Positions 6,367 through 12,676 of a DNA stretch of 36,919 bases are shown here, piece after piece. Both the position numbers and the translations under genes were made by a program. Location of the stretch: the IMG/VR virus record IMGVR_UViG_3300027909_000046, positions 1-36,919 of that record; one strand, written 5' to 3'. How positions within the stretch are numbered: the first letter of the stretch is position 1; every line of letters starts with the position of its first letter. The notes under the pieces are model-generated. The model had not been told where the DNA came from. It did no database searches and worked only from the letters and a program-made list of their open reading frames with translations. The stretch comes from a virus.

Positions 6367-6840
6367 ATGAATGAGCAATACATAAAATCTTTTGAAGAAA
6401 AAGAAAAACAGCAGCAGCAAGCTACTCCATTTGCTGCTGCTGTTTTTTCTTGTCTCAAAGATTTAGATATCCCTGAATCTGATAAACTCGAAATCTCTAG
6501 AACTTATTCCCTAAAAGAAGTAGAGCATGCTGTTAAATTCGCAACCAATCCTTGTACAAAAATCAAAACCACTCTTCAGCAATGCATTAAGTGGGCTTGC
6601 AAAAACAAACCCGATTTACCAACTTCAAAAGAAGAAACAATCATGCAGAATAGAAATAATTCTCAAATCCTTGAGAAAGCTTGTAAAGAAGTTAATGGCG
6701 TGAAAATTGAAGCGTCAGCCACTGAGGTGCTTTTTATTTATACTAATGCACAGCGAAAACCAGAGACTGTCGGATACGATGACGCTCGCTTCAAGGAGAA
6801 AGTCTTGCATTTGCTGATTAAACTCGGGTTCAAGAAATAA
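6367..6840 (+). CDS. Hypothetical protein, possible replication accessory factor
   Basis: About 157 residues from ATG 6367 (MNEQYIKSFEEK), preceded by GGATGGA. An ATG at 6358 is also in frame. A poly-Gln patch and PFAAAVFSCLKDLDIP precede a helical domain with IKTTLQQCIKWACKNKPDLP. That resembles the end of phage replication or helicase-loader proteins, where a conserved N-P-x-x-x-I-x-x-A helix ends the folded part. The C-terminal half (about 100-157) is a separate small alpha/beta region ending KLGFKK. It starts at the stop of the preceding gene. The replication link is inference from position and this helix. Confidence 0.5.
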   Translation: MNEQYIKSFEEKEKQQQQATPFAAAVFSCLKDLDIPESDKLEISRTYSLKEVEHAVKFATNPCTKIKTTLQQCIKWACKNKPDLPTSKEETIMQNRNNSQILEKACKEVNGVKIEASATEVLFIYTNAQRKPETVGYDDARFKEKVLHLLIKLGFKK

Positions 6841-6861
6841 TTAGTAATACTGGAAGATAAA

Positions 6862-7179
6862 ATGAAATATTTAGATCAAGAAAATTACAATAATCTTCTA
6901 AAGAAAAAAATAGGCCATAGAAACTTGTTATGTGATTGGGGTAATGATTGCGTTTATCAAATTTATAGACAAATCGATAACATAGGAACGGTCTCATTAA
7001 TGCTGCGGTGTGAAAAATGTTTAGGTGCTGGGAATTTCATTCCGTTAAGTGAGGATTTTGAAAAATATCCTTTATTTGATGAAGATTTAAAAAAAAAACA
7101 TTCAGAAAAACGTAGATTTCAGTTGGAGATTATCGAGAGAAAGTTAGGAATAAAGTTTCTAAAAAAAACTGACTTATAG
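6862..7179 (+). CDS. Small putative zinc-binding protein
   Basis: 105 residues with a GGAAG Shine-Dalgarno. It contains NLLCDWGNDCVY near residue 22-33 and LRCEKCLGAG near 49-58, giving a C-x5-C and a C-x2-C pair that could form one zinc site. The C-terminal 30 residues are basic and helical. No family is recognised. It is placed between the replication-like genes and the RusA-like gene. Confidence 0.55.
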   Translation: MKYLDQENYNNLLKKKIGHRNLLCDWGNDCVYQIYRQIDNIGTVSLMLRCEKCLGAGNFIPLSEDFEKYPLFDEDLKKKHSEKRRFQLEIIERKLGIKFLKKTDL

Positions 7180-7229
7180 AAATTTATACCCATTTCACGA
7201 TATAAATGGGAATAAATTATAGGTATTCA

Positions 7230-7604
7230 ATGCCATACGTCAAATTGAGAATTCCCATGCGAATTGTCTCACCAAATCGCACCGAGCATTGGACAAAAAC
7301 TGCAAAAAGGAGAAAGAAGCAACATCAGGTTGTTTCTTATCTCCTGCGTACTCAACAACCAATACCCTATCTACCATGTAAAGTAACTCTAACTCGTATA
7401 AGTCCAAGGCCTTATGATTCGGATAACTTGCAATACTCTTTCAAGGGAATTCGTGATTCTGTTGCAGACTGGATAATACCCGGTAAGAAACGTGGCTTAG
7501 CAGATTCTGATCCTCGCATTCAATGGGAGTATGATCAAATTAAAGGTGATGTTGGTGAGCATGCAATCTTGATTGTAATAACCGCAACAGATAAAATAAT
7601 TTAA
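7230..7604 (+). CDS. RusA-like Holliday junction resolvase / phage RusA-family protein
   Basis: 124 residues from ATG 7230 (MPYVKLRIPMRI), with ATAGGT 6 nt upstream; ATG 7206 lacks a site. The key signature is SPRPYDSDNLQYSFKGIRD followed by SVADWI and ADSDPRIQWEYDQIKG. This matches the RusA pattern of a conserved acidic D-x-D-N motif, a K-x-x-R-D helix, and a later D-D/S-D before a W-x-Y strand. RusA resolves Holliday junctions with Mg2+ held by these aspartates. In phages this family often lies in the late part of the replication region, as here. The 3' end of this gene was copied together with the next gene (see 8943-9005). Confidence 0.72.
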   Translation: MPYVKLRIPMRIVSPNRTEHWTKTAKRRKKQHQVVSYLLRTQQPIPYLPCKVTLTRISPRPYDSDNLQYSFKGIRDSVADWIIPGKKRGLADSDPRIQWEYDQIKGDVGEHAILIVITATDKII

Positions 7605-7879
7605 AAGGTAACACTATGTTAACATTTCTTCTCTGTTCATTTGCTTTTACTCTCGGATTCTTCGCTAAACATTATATAGAAAACTTAAAAGACTCCGCAT
7701 ACACCGAATATTATTGCCCCGATTGTAAACTCGTCAGTCGCTTACCAAAATATTGCCGGTGGTCTCATCGTCATGAATGTAATCCCTTTAAATCCGAAAC
7801 CCTCATCTCTCGAAAAACTATCCCCGATCTCGTTGAACCTAAAGAAAAAATATCCGGTGAAGGAAAGACTATCTACTAA
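7542..7879 (+). repeat. Direct repeat, copy 1 (RusA-like 3' end plus zinc-ribbon gene)
   Basis: This segment and 8943-9292 are closely similar, starting in the last 20 codons of the RusA-like gene and running to the end of the small membrane/zinc-ribbon gene. Copy 2 shows scattered third-base changes and some insertions near its 3' end. A four-gene minus-strand block lies between the copies. Confidence 0.85.
7616..7879 (+). CDS. Membrane-anchored zinc-ribbon protein, copy 1
   Basis: 87 residues. Residues 1-17 (MLTFLLCSFAFTLGFFA) are a hydrophobic N-terminal segment that could be a membrane anchor. Residues 32-55 hold YYCPDCKL, then KYCRWSHRHEC, which gives four cysteines and histidines able to bind zinc. 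The C-terminal 30 residues are polar. The start has AAAAGGT 6 nt upstream. Almost the same protein is encoded at 9017-9292, and the zinc region is the best preserved part between copies. Function unknown; no family recognised. Confidence 0.68.
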   Translation: MLTFLLCSFAFTLGFFAKHYIENLKDSAYTEYYCPDCKLVSRLPKYCRWSHRHECNPFKSETLISRKTIPDLVEPKEKISGEGKTIY

Positions 7880-7964
7880 TGAAAATATCTAATAATTTAG
7901 CACATTCTAGCAGATTTTGACACATATTTGTTTCACATTCAACATGACACAAGTTCGTATCAGG

Positions 7965-8192
7965 TCATATTTCATTTAAATTTTCGTCATATTTCTTTCC
8001 TGGTTCGATTGTTTTAAACCCCTCACGTGTTTTGAAACGGATAGGAATTGAGCAACCAAAACCAGTTTCGTCATAAGGTTTATATGATGTCAAAAATTCA
8101 TCAATTTCCTCCAAACAAATTTCATCACTATCTAATCTTCTATAATTTATATAACGTGAATACTCTAATAGTAACTTTTGAATGTAGTCCAT
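7965..8192 (-). CDS. Hypothetical protein, end of the minus-strand cassette
   Basis: 75 residues, start at 8192 directly after the upstream gene's stop, with GGAAGTG as ribosome site. N-terminal helix MDYIQKLLLEYSRYINYRRL, then an acidic helix and a beta-rich tail (SIPIRFKTREGFKTIEPG). No motif is recognised. It is the last gene of a four-gene minus-strand block flanked by direct repeats. Confidence 0.55.
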   Translation of the reverse strand: MDYIQKLLLEYSRYINYRRLDSDEICLEEIDEFLTSYKPYDETGFGCSIPIRFKTREGFKTIEPGKKYDENLNEI

Positions 8193-8390
8193 CTATTTCA
8201 CTTCCTTTATCATGCCAATCGCTATTCGATCCAATCTAGCTTCCTGCTCAATCACAAGCTTCTGTATCTCTCCCATACGCCTAAACTGCGCCCTATTACT
8301 ACGCGTAATATACTCACGCAAATTATCGATCTCACGCCTATTCAATGCCTCTTCGCTATTGTCTTGGAAAAATTCTAATTGAACAGACAT
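8193..8390 (-). CDS. Small coiled-coil protein of the minus-strand cassette
   Basis: 65 residues from MSVQLEFFQDNSEEALNRRE (start 8390, GGAG about 8 nt upstream); five more residues would be added by an in-frame start at 8405. The remainder is helical with heptad spacing (IDNLREYITRSNRAQFRRMG, then EIQKLVIEQEARLDRIAIGM), which suggests a coiled coil. No family recognised. Adjacent genes on both sides follow within a few tens of bases. Confidence 0.55.
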   Translation of the reverse strand: MSVQLEFFQDNSEEALNRREIDNLREYITRSNRAQFRRMGEIQKLVIEQEARLDRIAIGMIKEVK

Positions 8391-8438
8391 TATATATGTC
8401 TCCAATTTCTTCCAATTCCAAACTCCCTCTCGGAAAAA

Positions 8439-8627
8439 TCAAGTTGCGCTGTCATTATCTAGTATCCATGGTAAATTTAATGATTTTCTTTCCGCTAAAC
8501 ACTCGCAAATCGCACCTATTTCATTAATATTTAATCCTAAATCAAGACATTCTGACATTTGTTCGAATGCATTCAAGTCTTCATTATTCAAAATATTAAT
8601 AGCTCGTCTTAATATGCTTTTATTCAT
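8439..8627 (-). CDS. Hypothetical small protein of the minus-strand cassette
   Basis: 62 residues (MNKSILRRAINILNNEDLNA to PWILDNDSAT), all-helical in appearance. It overlaps the stop of the upstream ribbon-helix-helix gene by 4 nt (ATGA), so the two are translated together. The pairing of a DNA-binding ribbon-helix-helix protein with a small co-translated partner recalls antitoxin-toxin pairs, but this protein shows no toxin motif. Confidence 0.5.
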   Translation of the reverse strand: MNKSILRRAINILNNEDLNAFEQMSECLDLGLNINEIGAICECLAERKSLNLPWILDNDSAT

Positions 8628-8902
8628 TTCTCAAACTCCCTCTCGAAAAGCTCCGTCACTATACTTTGCAGCGACTTTCTTTGCAAGTATGCTTTTTCTC
8701 TGATCTTTTCATACAGTTCGTAAGGAACCCGAATTTGCATTGCTTTGCTTTTAACTTGTTCTAGATCATCAAAAGGATCTCTGATACCCCATAATTCACT
8801 ACTTTCTCCAAGATCTAAGCAATCAGTTAACCACTTTTTACCCTTTTTTATAGTTCCAGTATTTCTGTTAATGTAATATTTATTTTCTTCTAGTTTTTTC
8901 AT
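8624..8902 (-). CDS. Ribbon-helix-helix (Arc/CopG-type) DNA-binding protein
   Basis: 92 residues. The C-terminal 45 read MQIRVPYELYEKIREKAYLQ then KSLQSIVTELFEREF. This is the strand (QIRVP) plus two helices of the ribbon-helix-helix fold used by Arc, CopG and many antitoxins to bind operators as dimers. The N-terminal half is polar with a WLTDCLDLGESSELWG segment. It is first in the minus-strand cassette, so it likely represses its own promoter just upstream (8903-8942). Family assignment is fairly sure; role as repressor or antitoxin is inference. Confidence 0.7.
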   Translation of the reverse strand: MKKLEENKYYINRNTGTIKKGKKWLTDCLDLGESSELWGIRDPFDDLEQVKSKAMQIRVPYELYEKIREKAYLQRKSLQSIVTELFEREFEK

Positions 8903-8942
8903 ACTTTACACTTCTTTATTAATTATTTATTTTCTATGTCAT

Positions 8943-9005
8943 AAAGGTGAACCTAAAGAACATGCAATCTTGATTGTAATAACCGCAACAGATAAAATAA
9001 TTTAA
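8943..9005 (+). pseudogene. 3' fragment of the RusA-like gene
   Basis: The last 20 codons before a stop at 9003-9005 read KGEPKEHAILIV and on to ATDKII. They match the end of the RusA-like gene at 7542-7604 except for a few residues. No start or upstream part exists, so it is a duplication remnant carried with the second zinc-ribbon gene. Confidence 0.8.
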
Positions 9006-9016
9006 AAGGTAACACT

Positions 9017-9292
9017 ATGCTAACATTTCTTCTTTGTTCATTCGCCTTCACTATCGGTTTCTTCGCTAAACATTTTATAGAAAATCTTAAAGACTCCGCA
9101 TACACCGAATATTATTGCCCTGATTGTAAACTCGTCAGTCGCTTACCAAAATACTGCCGATGGTCTCATCGTCATGAATGCTCTCATTCGCGAAATGAAA
9201 CCCTCATATCAAGAATGAATATCCCTAACCTCGTAGAACCTCAAGAAATCCACTCAGATCGAGTATCTGGTGAAGGTAGACCAATATGTTGA
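9017..9292 (+). CDS. Membrane-anchored zinc-ribbon protein, copy 2
   Basis: 91 residues, a clear paralogue of the protein at 7616-7879. It has the same N-terminal hydrophobic segment (MLTFLLCSFAFTIGFFAKHF) and the same zinc region (YYCPDCKL and YCRWSHRHEC). The tail is diverged and slightly longer (ends SGEGRPIC). Identical upstream spacing and ribosome site show it came by duplication. Both copies remain open with mostly silent differences in the zinc region, which suggests that both are maintained. Confidence 0.68.
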   Translation: MLTFLLCSFAFTIGFFAKHFIENLKDSAYTEYYCPDCKLVSRLPKYCRWSHRHECSHSRNETLISRMNIPNLVEPQEIHSDRVSGEGRPIC

Positions 9293-9340
9293 CTGAATCA
9301 AACGACTTAACCAATCACATTATACGAAGAATTAAAGACA

Positions 9341-9535
9341 ATGGATGTTAACTTAGATGACATTTGCATAATCCGCATAAAATTAAACAATGATGAGATT
9401 GCAGAACTTATCGCCGGTGAACGCATCCTATTTGATATCGATCAAGCATTACAGATTGAAATCTATCATGTTCCCGATCTAAAATACCCCCCAAGAAAGC
9501 AATACTTGAACGGAGATGGACCAGATGAGCATTAA
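9341..9535 (+). CDS. Hypothetical small acidic protein
   Basis: 64 residues (MDVNLDDICIIRIKLNNDEI to NGDGPDEH), mixed alpha/beta, acidic. No Shine-Dalgarno stronger than AAAGACA is visible before the ATG. Its end overlaps the start of the next gene by 11 nt. No family recognised. Confidence 0.5.
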   Translation: MDVNLDDICIIRIKLNNDEIAELIAGERILFDIDQALQIEIYHVPDLKYPPRKQYLNGDGPDEH

Positions 9536-9788
9536 CCCAGTACATTATCACACCACTATAGTCCCTCCGAATAGCCCCGAAATTATCCGTGCAATTCCTG
9601 TGCAATACACGTGCAATTATGACGCTGACGAATCAGAATCAGATGAAGATATTTCCACTTTTGTCGCTCCCCAATTGGTAACAAATCCGTTAGTAATTCT
9701 AGACAAAAGTAAACCAATTCCCATTCCAGTTAACAACATCAAGAAAGATGTAAACTCAGAATGGAACAATCAACACTGGGGCGATTAG
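9525..9788 (+). CDS. Hypothetical acidic, low-complexity protein
   Basis: 87 residues from MSINPVHYHTTIV at 9525, with GGAG 9 nt upstream; ATG 9516 would sit too close to that site. The centre is acidic (DADESESDEDIST) and the end polar (NNQHWGD). Little secondary structure is apparent. It overlaps the preceding gene and is followed by a perfect 14-bp palindrome. No function assigned. Confidence 0.5.
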   Translation: MSINPVHYHTTIVPPNSPEIIRAIPVQYTCNYDADESESDEDISTFVAPQLVTNPLVILDKSKPIPIPVNNIKKDVNSEWNNQHWGD

Positions 9789-9798
9789 CTATAGCTAA
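9785..9798. repeat. Perfect 14-bp palindrome
   Basis: TTAGCTATAGCTAA is its own reverse complement and overlaps the stop codon of the preceding gene. A third AGCTATA follows at about 9803. Possibly a protein-binding site; nothing else supports a role. Confidence 0.35.
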
Positions 9799-9832
9799 TT
9801 TCAGCTATAACCCTATATAACTAAGAATAACT

Positions 9833-10030
9833 ATGAAATGGAATCCCCATTGCGACTGCGGACAAGAGAAGTCTTATAATAAAAAATGGGATGCTTATTA
9901 CTGCGATAAATGCAATGTTTGGCTTGAACCTTGTTGTAAAGATCCCGAATGCGAATTCTGTAAACATAGGCCAGAGAAACCGCAAAAGATAAAAAAAGAA
10001 TCTCTTGATAGAAAAAACAACAGCAAATAA
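9833..10030 (+). CDS. Zinc-ribbon protein
   Basis: 65 residues with eight cysteines in pairs: CDCG, YYCDKCNV, CCKDPECEFC. This points to one or two zinc sites in the first 45 residues, followed by a lysine-rich tail (KPQKIKKESLDRKNNSK). No enzymatic motif. It is the first of a run of three small genes ahead of the terminase, and probably binds nucleic acid or protein. Confidence 0.58.
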   Translation: MKWNPHCDCGQEKSYNKKWDAYYCDKCNVWLEPCCKDPECEFCKHRPEKPQKIKKESLDRKNNSK

Positions 10031-10062
10031 CATAAGGCTTAACACATACCGAGACTTACAGC

Positions 10063-10191
10063 ATGCATAAGAAAATTAAAGCTATCGAAAAAACAAATGC
10101 AAAAGAAGGCAAGCAACTCAAGTCATTAGAAAAGCTTGACAAAAAACAAGATAAAATGATCGCTAAATCTAAAAAGAAAATAAAGAAATAA
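10063..10191 (+). CDS. Lysine-rich mini-protein
   Basis: 42 residues (MHKKIKAIEKTNAKEGKQLK, ending AKSKKKIKK), nearly half lysine and entirely helical. Its stop overlaps the next ATG (TAATG), which supports translation. Similar tiny basic proteins occur at 15100-15225 and 31047-31157, also overlapping neighbours. Virion-associated or DNA-condensing roles are conceivable but untested. Confidence 0.5.
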   Translation: MHKKIKAIEKTNAKEGKQLKSLEKLDKKQDKMIAKSKKKIKK

Positions 10192-10412
10192 TGACTAGAC
10201 GTGCAATAATGTTTCACAATAAGAAACATAAAACAAAAAAAGTTGTATTAGTTGATTGTGATGATGATTGTATAAACGAAGACCAATACAAACGACTCAT
10301 TAAGTTTCTTTGTGGTGATAAAAATTGTAATTGTGGTGGAATCAATGGACCCGACAATAAATACACTATTACCCAATGTGAACCTTCTAAATATCTGGTA
10401 ACCCCAGCTTAA
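10191..10412 (+). CDS. Hypothetical protein with cysteine cluster
   Basis: 73 residues. The N-terminus is basic (MTRRAIMFHNKKHKTKKV), followed by DCDDDC and FLCGDKNCNCGG. Five cysteines could bind metal, but the spacing fits no family I know. It overlaps the mini-protein before it by 1 nt and ends 1 nt before the terminase small subunit gene. Confidence 0.5.
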   Translation: MTRRAIMFHNKKHKTKKVVLVDCDDDCINEDQYKRLIKFLCGDKNCNCGGINGPDNKYTITQCEPSKYLVTPA

Positions 10413-10413
10413 A

Positions 10414-10851
10414 ATGAATGTAGCTAAAATAAACACACCAGGAAAATACGTATTCGGTAGGCCTGCCATGCATGATATTAAAAAGCTTGCTGAGCATATC
10501 GAAGAATGGTCTAAAAACCCAGTCAATTACGATATATTAGCTTGGATTGACGAGGTTGATATAGACCCCCGTCTACCTAGTGTGTGGGCTAAAAATGACG
10601 AAAACTTTGCCGTAGCGTATTATAAAGCAAAGAACCGTATAGCCCAAAGACGCACAGAAATGGTCATGACTGACGGAATGCAATGGAACCTATACAATAA
10701 GTATCAGCATAATTATGACATCCACAATAAAATCTTAGACTTCGAAGATATGCAAGTTATAGAATCTATGAAAAAGAACGATGACACCTCGAAACAACCT
10801 GTAACAGTCTATATAAATGACAAGCTCGTTAACAGTCAACCTCCCTCATAA
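10414..10851 (+). CDS. terS: Terminase small subunit (probable)
   Basis: 145 residues. Position immediately before and overlapping the large terminase by 35 nt is the standard place for the small subunit, which recognises phage DNA and starts packaging. Internally, a helix ending ILAWIDEVDIDPRLPSVWAK precedes NDENFAVAYYKAKNRIAQRR, as in small terminases with a DNA-binding helix pair followed by a K-A-K helix. The last 25 residues are polar and probably disordered. Sequence similarity is weaker than the context, so some doubt remains. Confidence 0.68.
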   Translation: MNVAKINTPGKYVFGRPAMHDIKKLAEHIEEWSKNPVNYDILAWIDEVDIDPRLPSVWAKNDENFAVAYYKAKNRIAQRRTEMVMTDGMQWNLYNKYQHNYDIHNKILDFEDMQVIESMKKNDDTSKQPVTVYINDKLVNSQPPS

Positions 10852-12133
10852 CTTCACACGCCGCCCCTATCAAGACGAGATCATCAAACAACTTGATGCA
10901 GGTATTAAGAAAGTTGTATGGGCATGCCATCGACGGGCAGGAAAAGATCTCACTATATTCAATTGGGTTATTCGTAAACTTCATGAAGTGGGCTTTATTG
11001 GTGCTGATTGCTTCTATGTATTTCCCTCCTATGCGCAAGCCAAGAAAGCAATATGGGATGCCTCCAACAGCGATGGCTTTCGTATTATAGACTACGCACC
11101 TTCAGCGTTAATCGCTCAAAAGAATCAACAGGAAATGAAAATAAGGTTTAAGAATGGAAGTTTGTTTCAACTTATTGGCAGCGATAATATCGATAGCCTT
11201 ATGGGGACAAACCCCAAGATTGTGGTGTTTAGTGAATACGCACTGCAAGACCCAGCGGCTTGGGATTACATTCGACCTATTCTTAAAGTTAACGGTGGTT
11301 ACGCTATCTTTATTAGTACTCCACGTGGTCGTAATCATTTCTATGAATTATTTCGTACCTCACAAACCACAGAAGGATGGTGGGGACAAAAGCTCACCAT
11401 CAAAGACACAAACGTTTTAACCTGGCAAGATGTTGAACAGGAGATGAAAGACGGCATGTCCGAGGAGTTAGCATTACAAGAGTATATGTGTAGCTTTGAC
11501 CGAGGTATTGAGGGTTCTTACTATGCAAAATTGATAAATAAAATGAGAGAAGAGGAGCGGATTTGTCCTATCAATTACGATCCTTACAAACTCGTTCACT
11601 GTGCCGCGGATTTAGGATGGGATGATTCAACAGCAATAATATTCTTTCAGATTTCCGGTGACACTATAAAGATTATAGATTGTGAAGAAAGATCATCCAC
11701 AACATTATCAGAATGGAAAAAAATATTAATAGATAAAGGTTATAAATATGGTGTTTACCTTTTCCCTCACGATGTTGAACAAATAGACGGATTAGGTTCG
11801 GGATGCACACGAAAAGAAATATTAGAAGACCTACAAATACCTGTCACAACTGTACCTAAGGCATTAATAGCAGATGGTATAGAGACAGTTAAAGCACATC
11901 TTTCATCTAGAATCATGATTGATTCAAAGAAATGTCAAGGATTATTGAAATCACTTGAAAACTATCATAGAGAATGGGATGATAAGCATAAGGTTTATGC
12001 AAATAAACCAAGACATGATTGGGCAAGTCATTATTGCGATGCAATGAGGTATCTTGTTCAAGGTCTAAAGTTTATCGCTAATTCAGGTTCAATCGAAAAT
12101 GACGCAAAAGCAGTCCGAAACTACTTCAGCTAA
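10817..12133 (+). CDS. terL: Terminase large subunit
   Basis: 438 residues, the packaging ATPase-nuclease. ATPase part: Walker A CHRRAGKD at 37-44, Walker B KIVVFSE at 134-140 with Glu140, and coupling motif ISTPRG at 166-171. Nuclease part (RNase H-like): Asp265 in AADLGWDDSTA, Asp319 in PHDVEQ, and Asp401/Asp408 in HDWASHYCDAMRY, giving the acidic cluster that binds Mg2+. The start overlaps the small subunit. The end overlaps an HNH gene by 35 nt in another frame. Length is slightly short but all motifs are present. Confidence 0.95.
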   Translation: MTSSLTVNLPHNFTRRPYQDEIIKQLDAGIKKVVWACHRRAGKDLTIFNWVIRKLHEVGFIGADCFYVFPSYAQAKKAIWDASNSDGFRIIDYAPSALIAQKNQQEMKIRFKNGSLFQLIGSDNIDSLMGTNPKIVVFSEYALQDPAAWDYIRPILKVNGGYAIFISTPRGRNHFYELFRTSQTTEGWWGQKLTIKDTNVLTWQDVEQEMKDGMSEELALQEYMCSFDRGIEGSYYAKLINKMREEERICPINYDPYKLVHCAADLGWDDSTAIIFFQISGDTIKIIDCEERSSTTLSEWKKILIDKGYKYGVYLFPHDVEQIDGLGSGCTRKEILEDLQIPVTTVPKALIADGIETVKAHLSSRIMIDSKKCQGLLKSLENYHREWDDKHKVYANKPRHDWASHYCDAMRYLVQGLKFIANSGSIENDAKAVRNYFS

Positions 12134-12632
12134 TATATGTGCTAATTGTGGTGGATATAGGGAGCCTAGAGGTAGTTCAAAAACAATATGCCAACCTTGC
12201 TATAGAAAAGAACATTTGAAGAATCGTCCCACCTGGTATATTGAACAGCTAAAAAAATCTAATAAAGCCAAAAGAGATGCTGTAAGAATAAAAAGAGAAT
12301 TACCATTAGAACAGCCAAGATGCATTGCTGAAAAAGGGCAAGGATGTACAGAACCAAATGGTTATAGGACTATATTTCTACCAGAATATAAAAAAGGAAA
12401 AAATAAAAATGGAAGAGTGTTAGAGCATGTTTATGTGATGTCGATGCATTTAGGAAGATATCTAGCAAAACATGAAAATGTTCATCATAAAAATGGTATT
12501 CGTGATGATAATAGAATTGAAAACTTAGAATTATGGAGTAAAGCCCAACCTCCAGGGCAACGAGTAGAAGATAAAATAGCATTCTACAAAGAATTTCTTG
12601 AACAATACGGATATAAAGTTGAAAAAAAATAA
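12099..12632 (+). CDS. HNH homing endonuclease between terminase and portal
   Basis: 177 residues. An N-terminal zinc knuckle (ICANCGGYREPRG ... CQPCY, about 13-34) is followed by a basic linker. Then comes an HNH_3-type core, VLEHVYVMSMHLGR (about 108-121) and VHHKNGIRDDNRIENLEL (128-145), with the catalytic His-His and the Asn residues. The final LWSKAQPPGQRVEDKI is also typical of free-standing phage HNH endonucleases. It overlaps the 3' end of the terminase gene by 35 nt, so it has inserted without breaking it. It leaves the portal gene with a weak TTG start 44 nt downstream. Confidence 0.88.
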   Translation: MTQKQSETTSANICANCGGYREPRGSSKTICQPCYRKEHLKNRPTWYIEQLKKSNKAKRDAVRIKRELPLEQPRCIAEKGQGCTEPNGYRTIFLPEYKKGKNKNGRVLEHVYVMSMHLGRYLAKHENVHHKNGIRDDNRIENLELWSKAQPPGQRVEDKIAFYKEFLEQYGYKVEKK

Positions 12633-12676
12633 ATATCTAGTTAATTCACAGATTACCAAATACTCAGGTAATTCTT

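Larger units (their letters stand above)
8943..9292 (+). repeat. Direct repeat, copy 2
   Basis: Second copy of the segment at 7542-7879: RusA-like 3' fragment, the same 11-nt spacer with the ribosome site, and a full zinc-ribbon gene. Confidence 0.85.

Noticed and set aside
7981-8040. Possible tRNA T-arm (GGTTCGAT)
   Set aside because: No acceptor or anticodon stem could be built around it, and it lies inside a minus-strand gene. No tRNA was found elsewhere.
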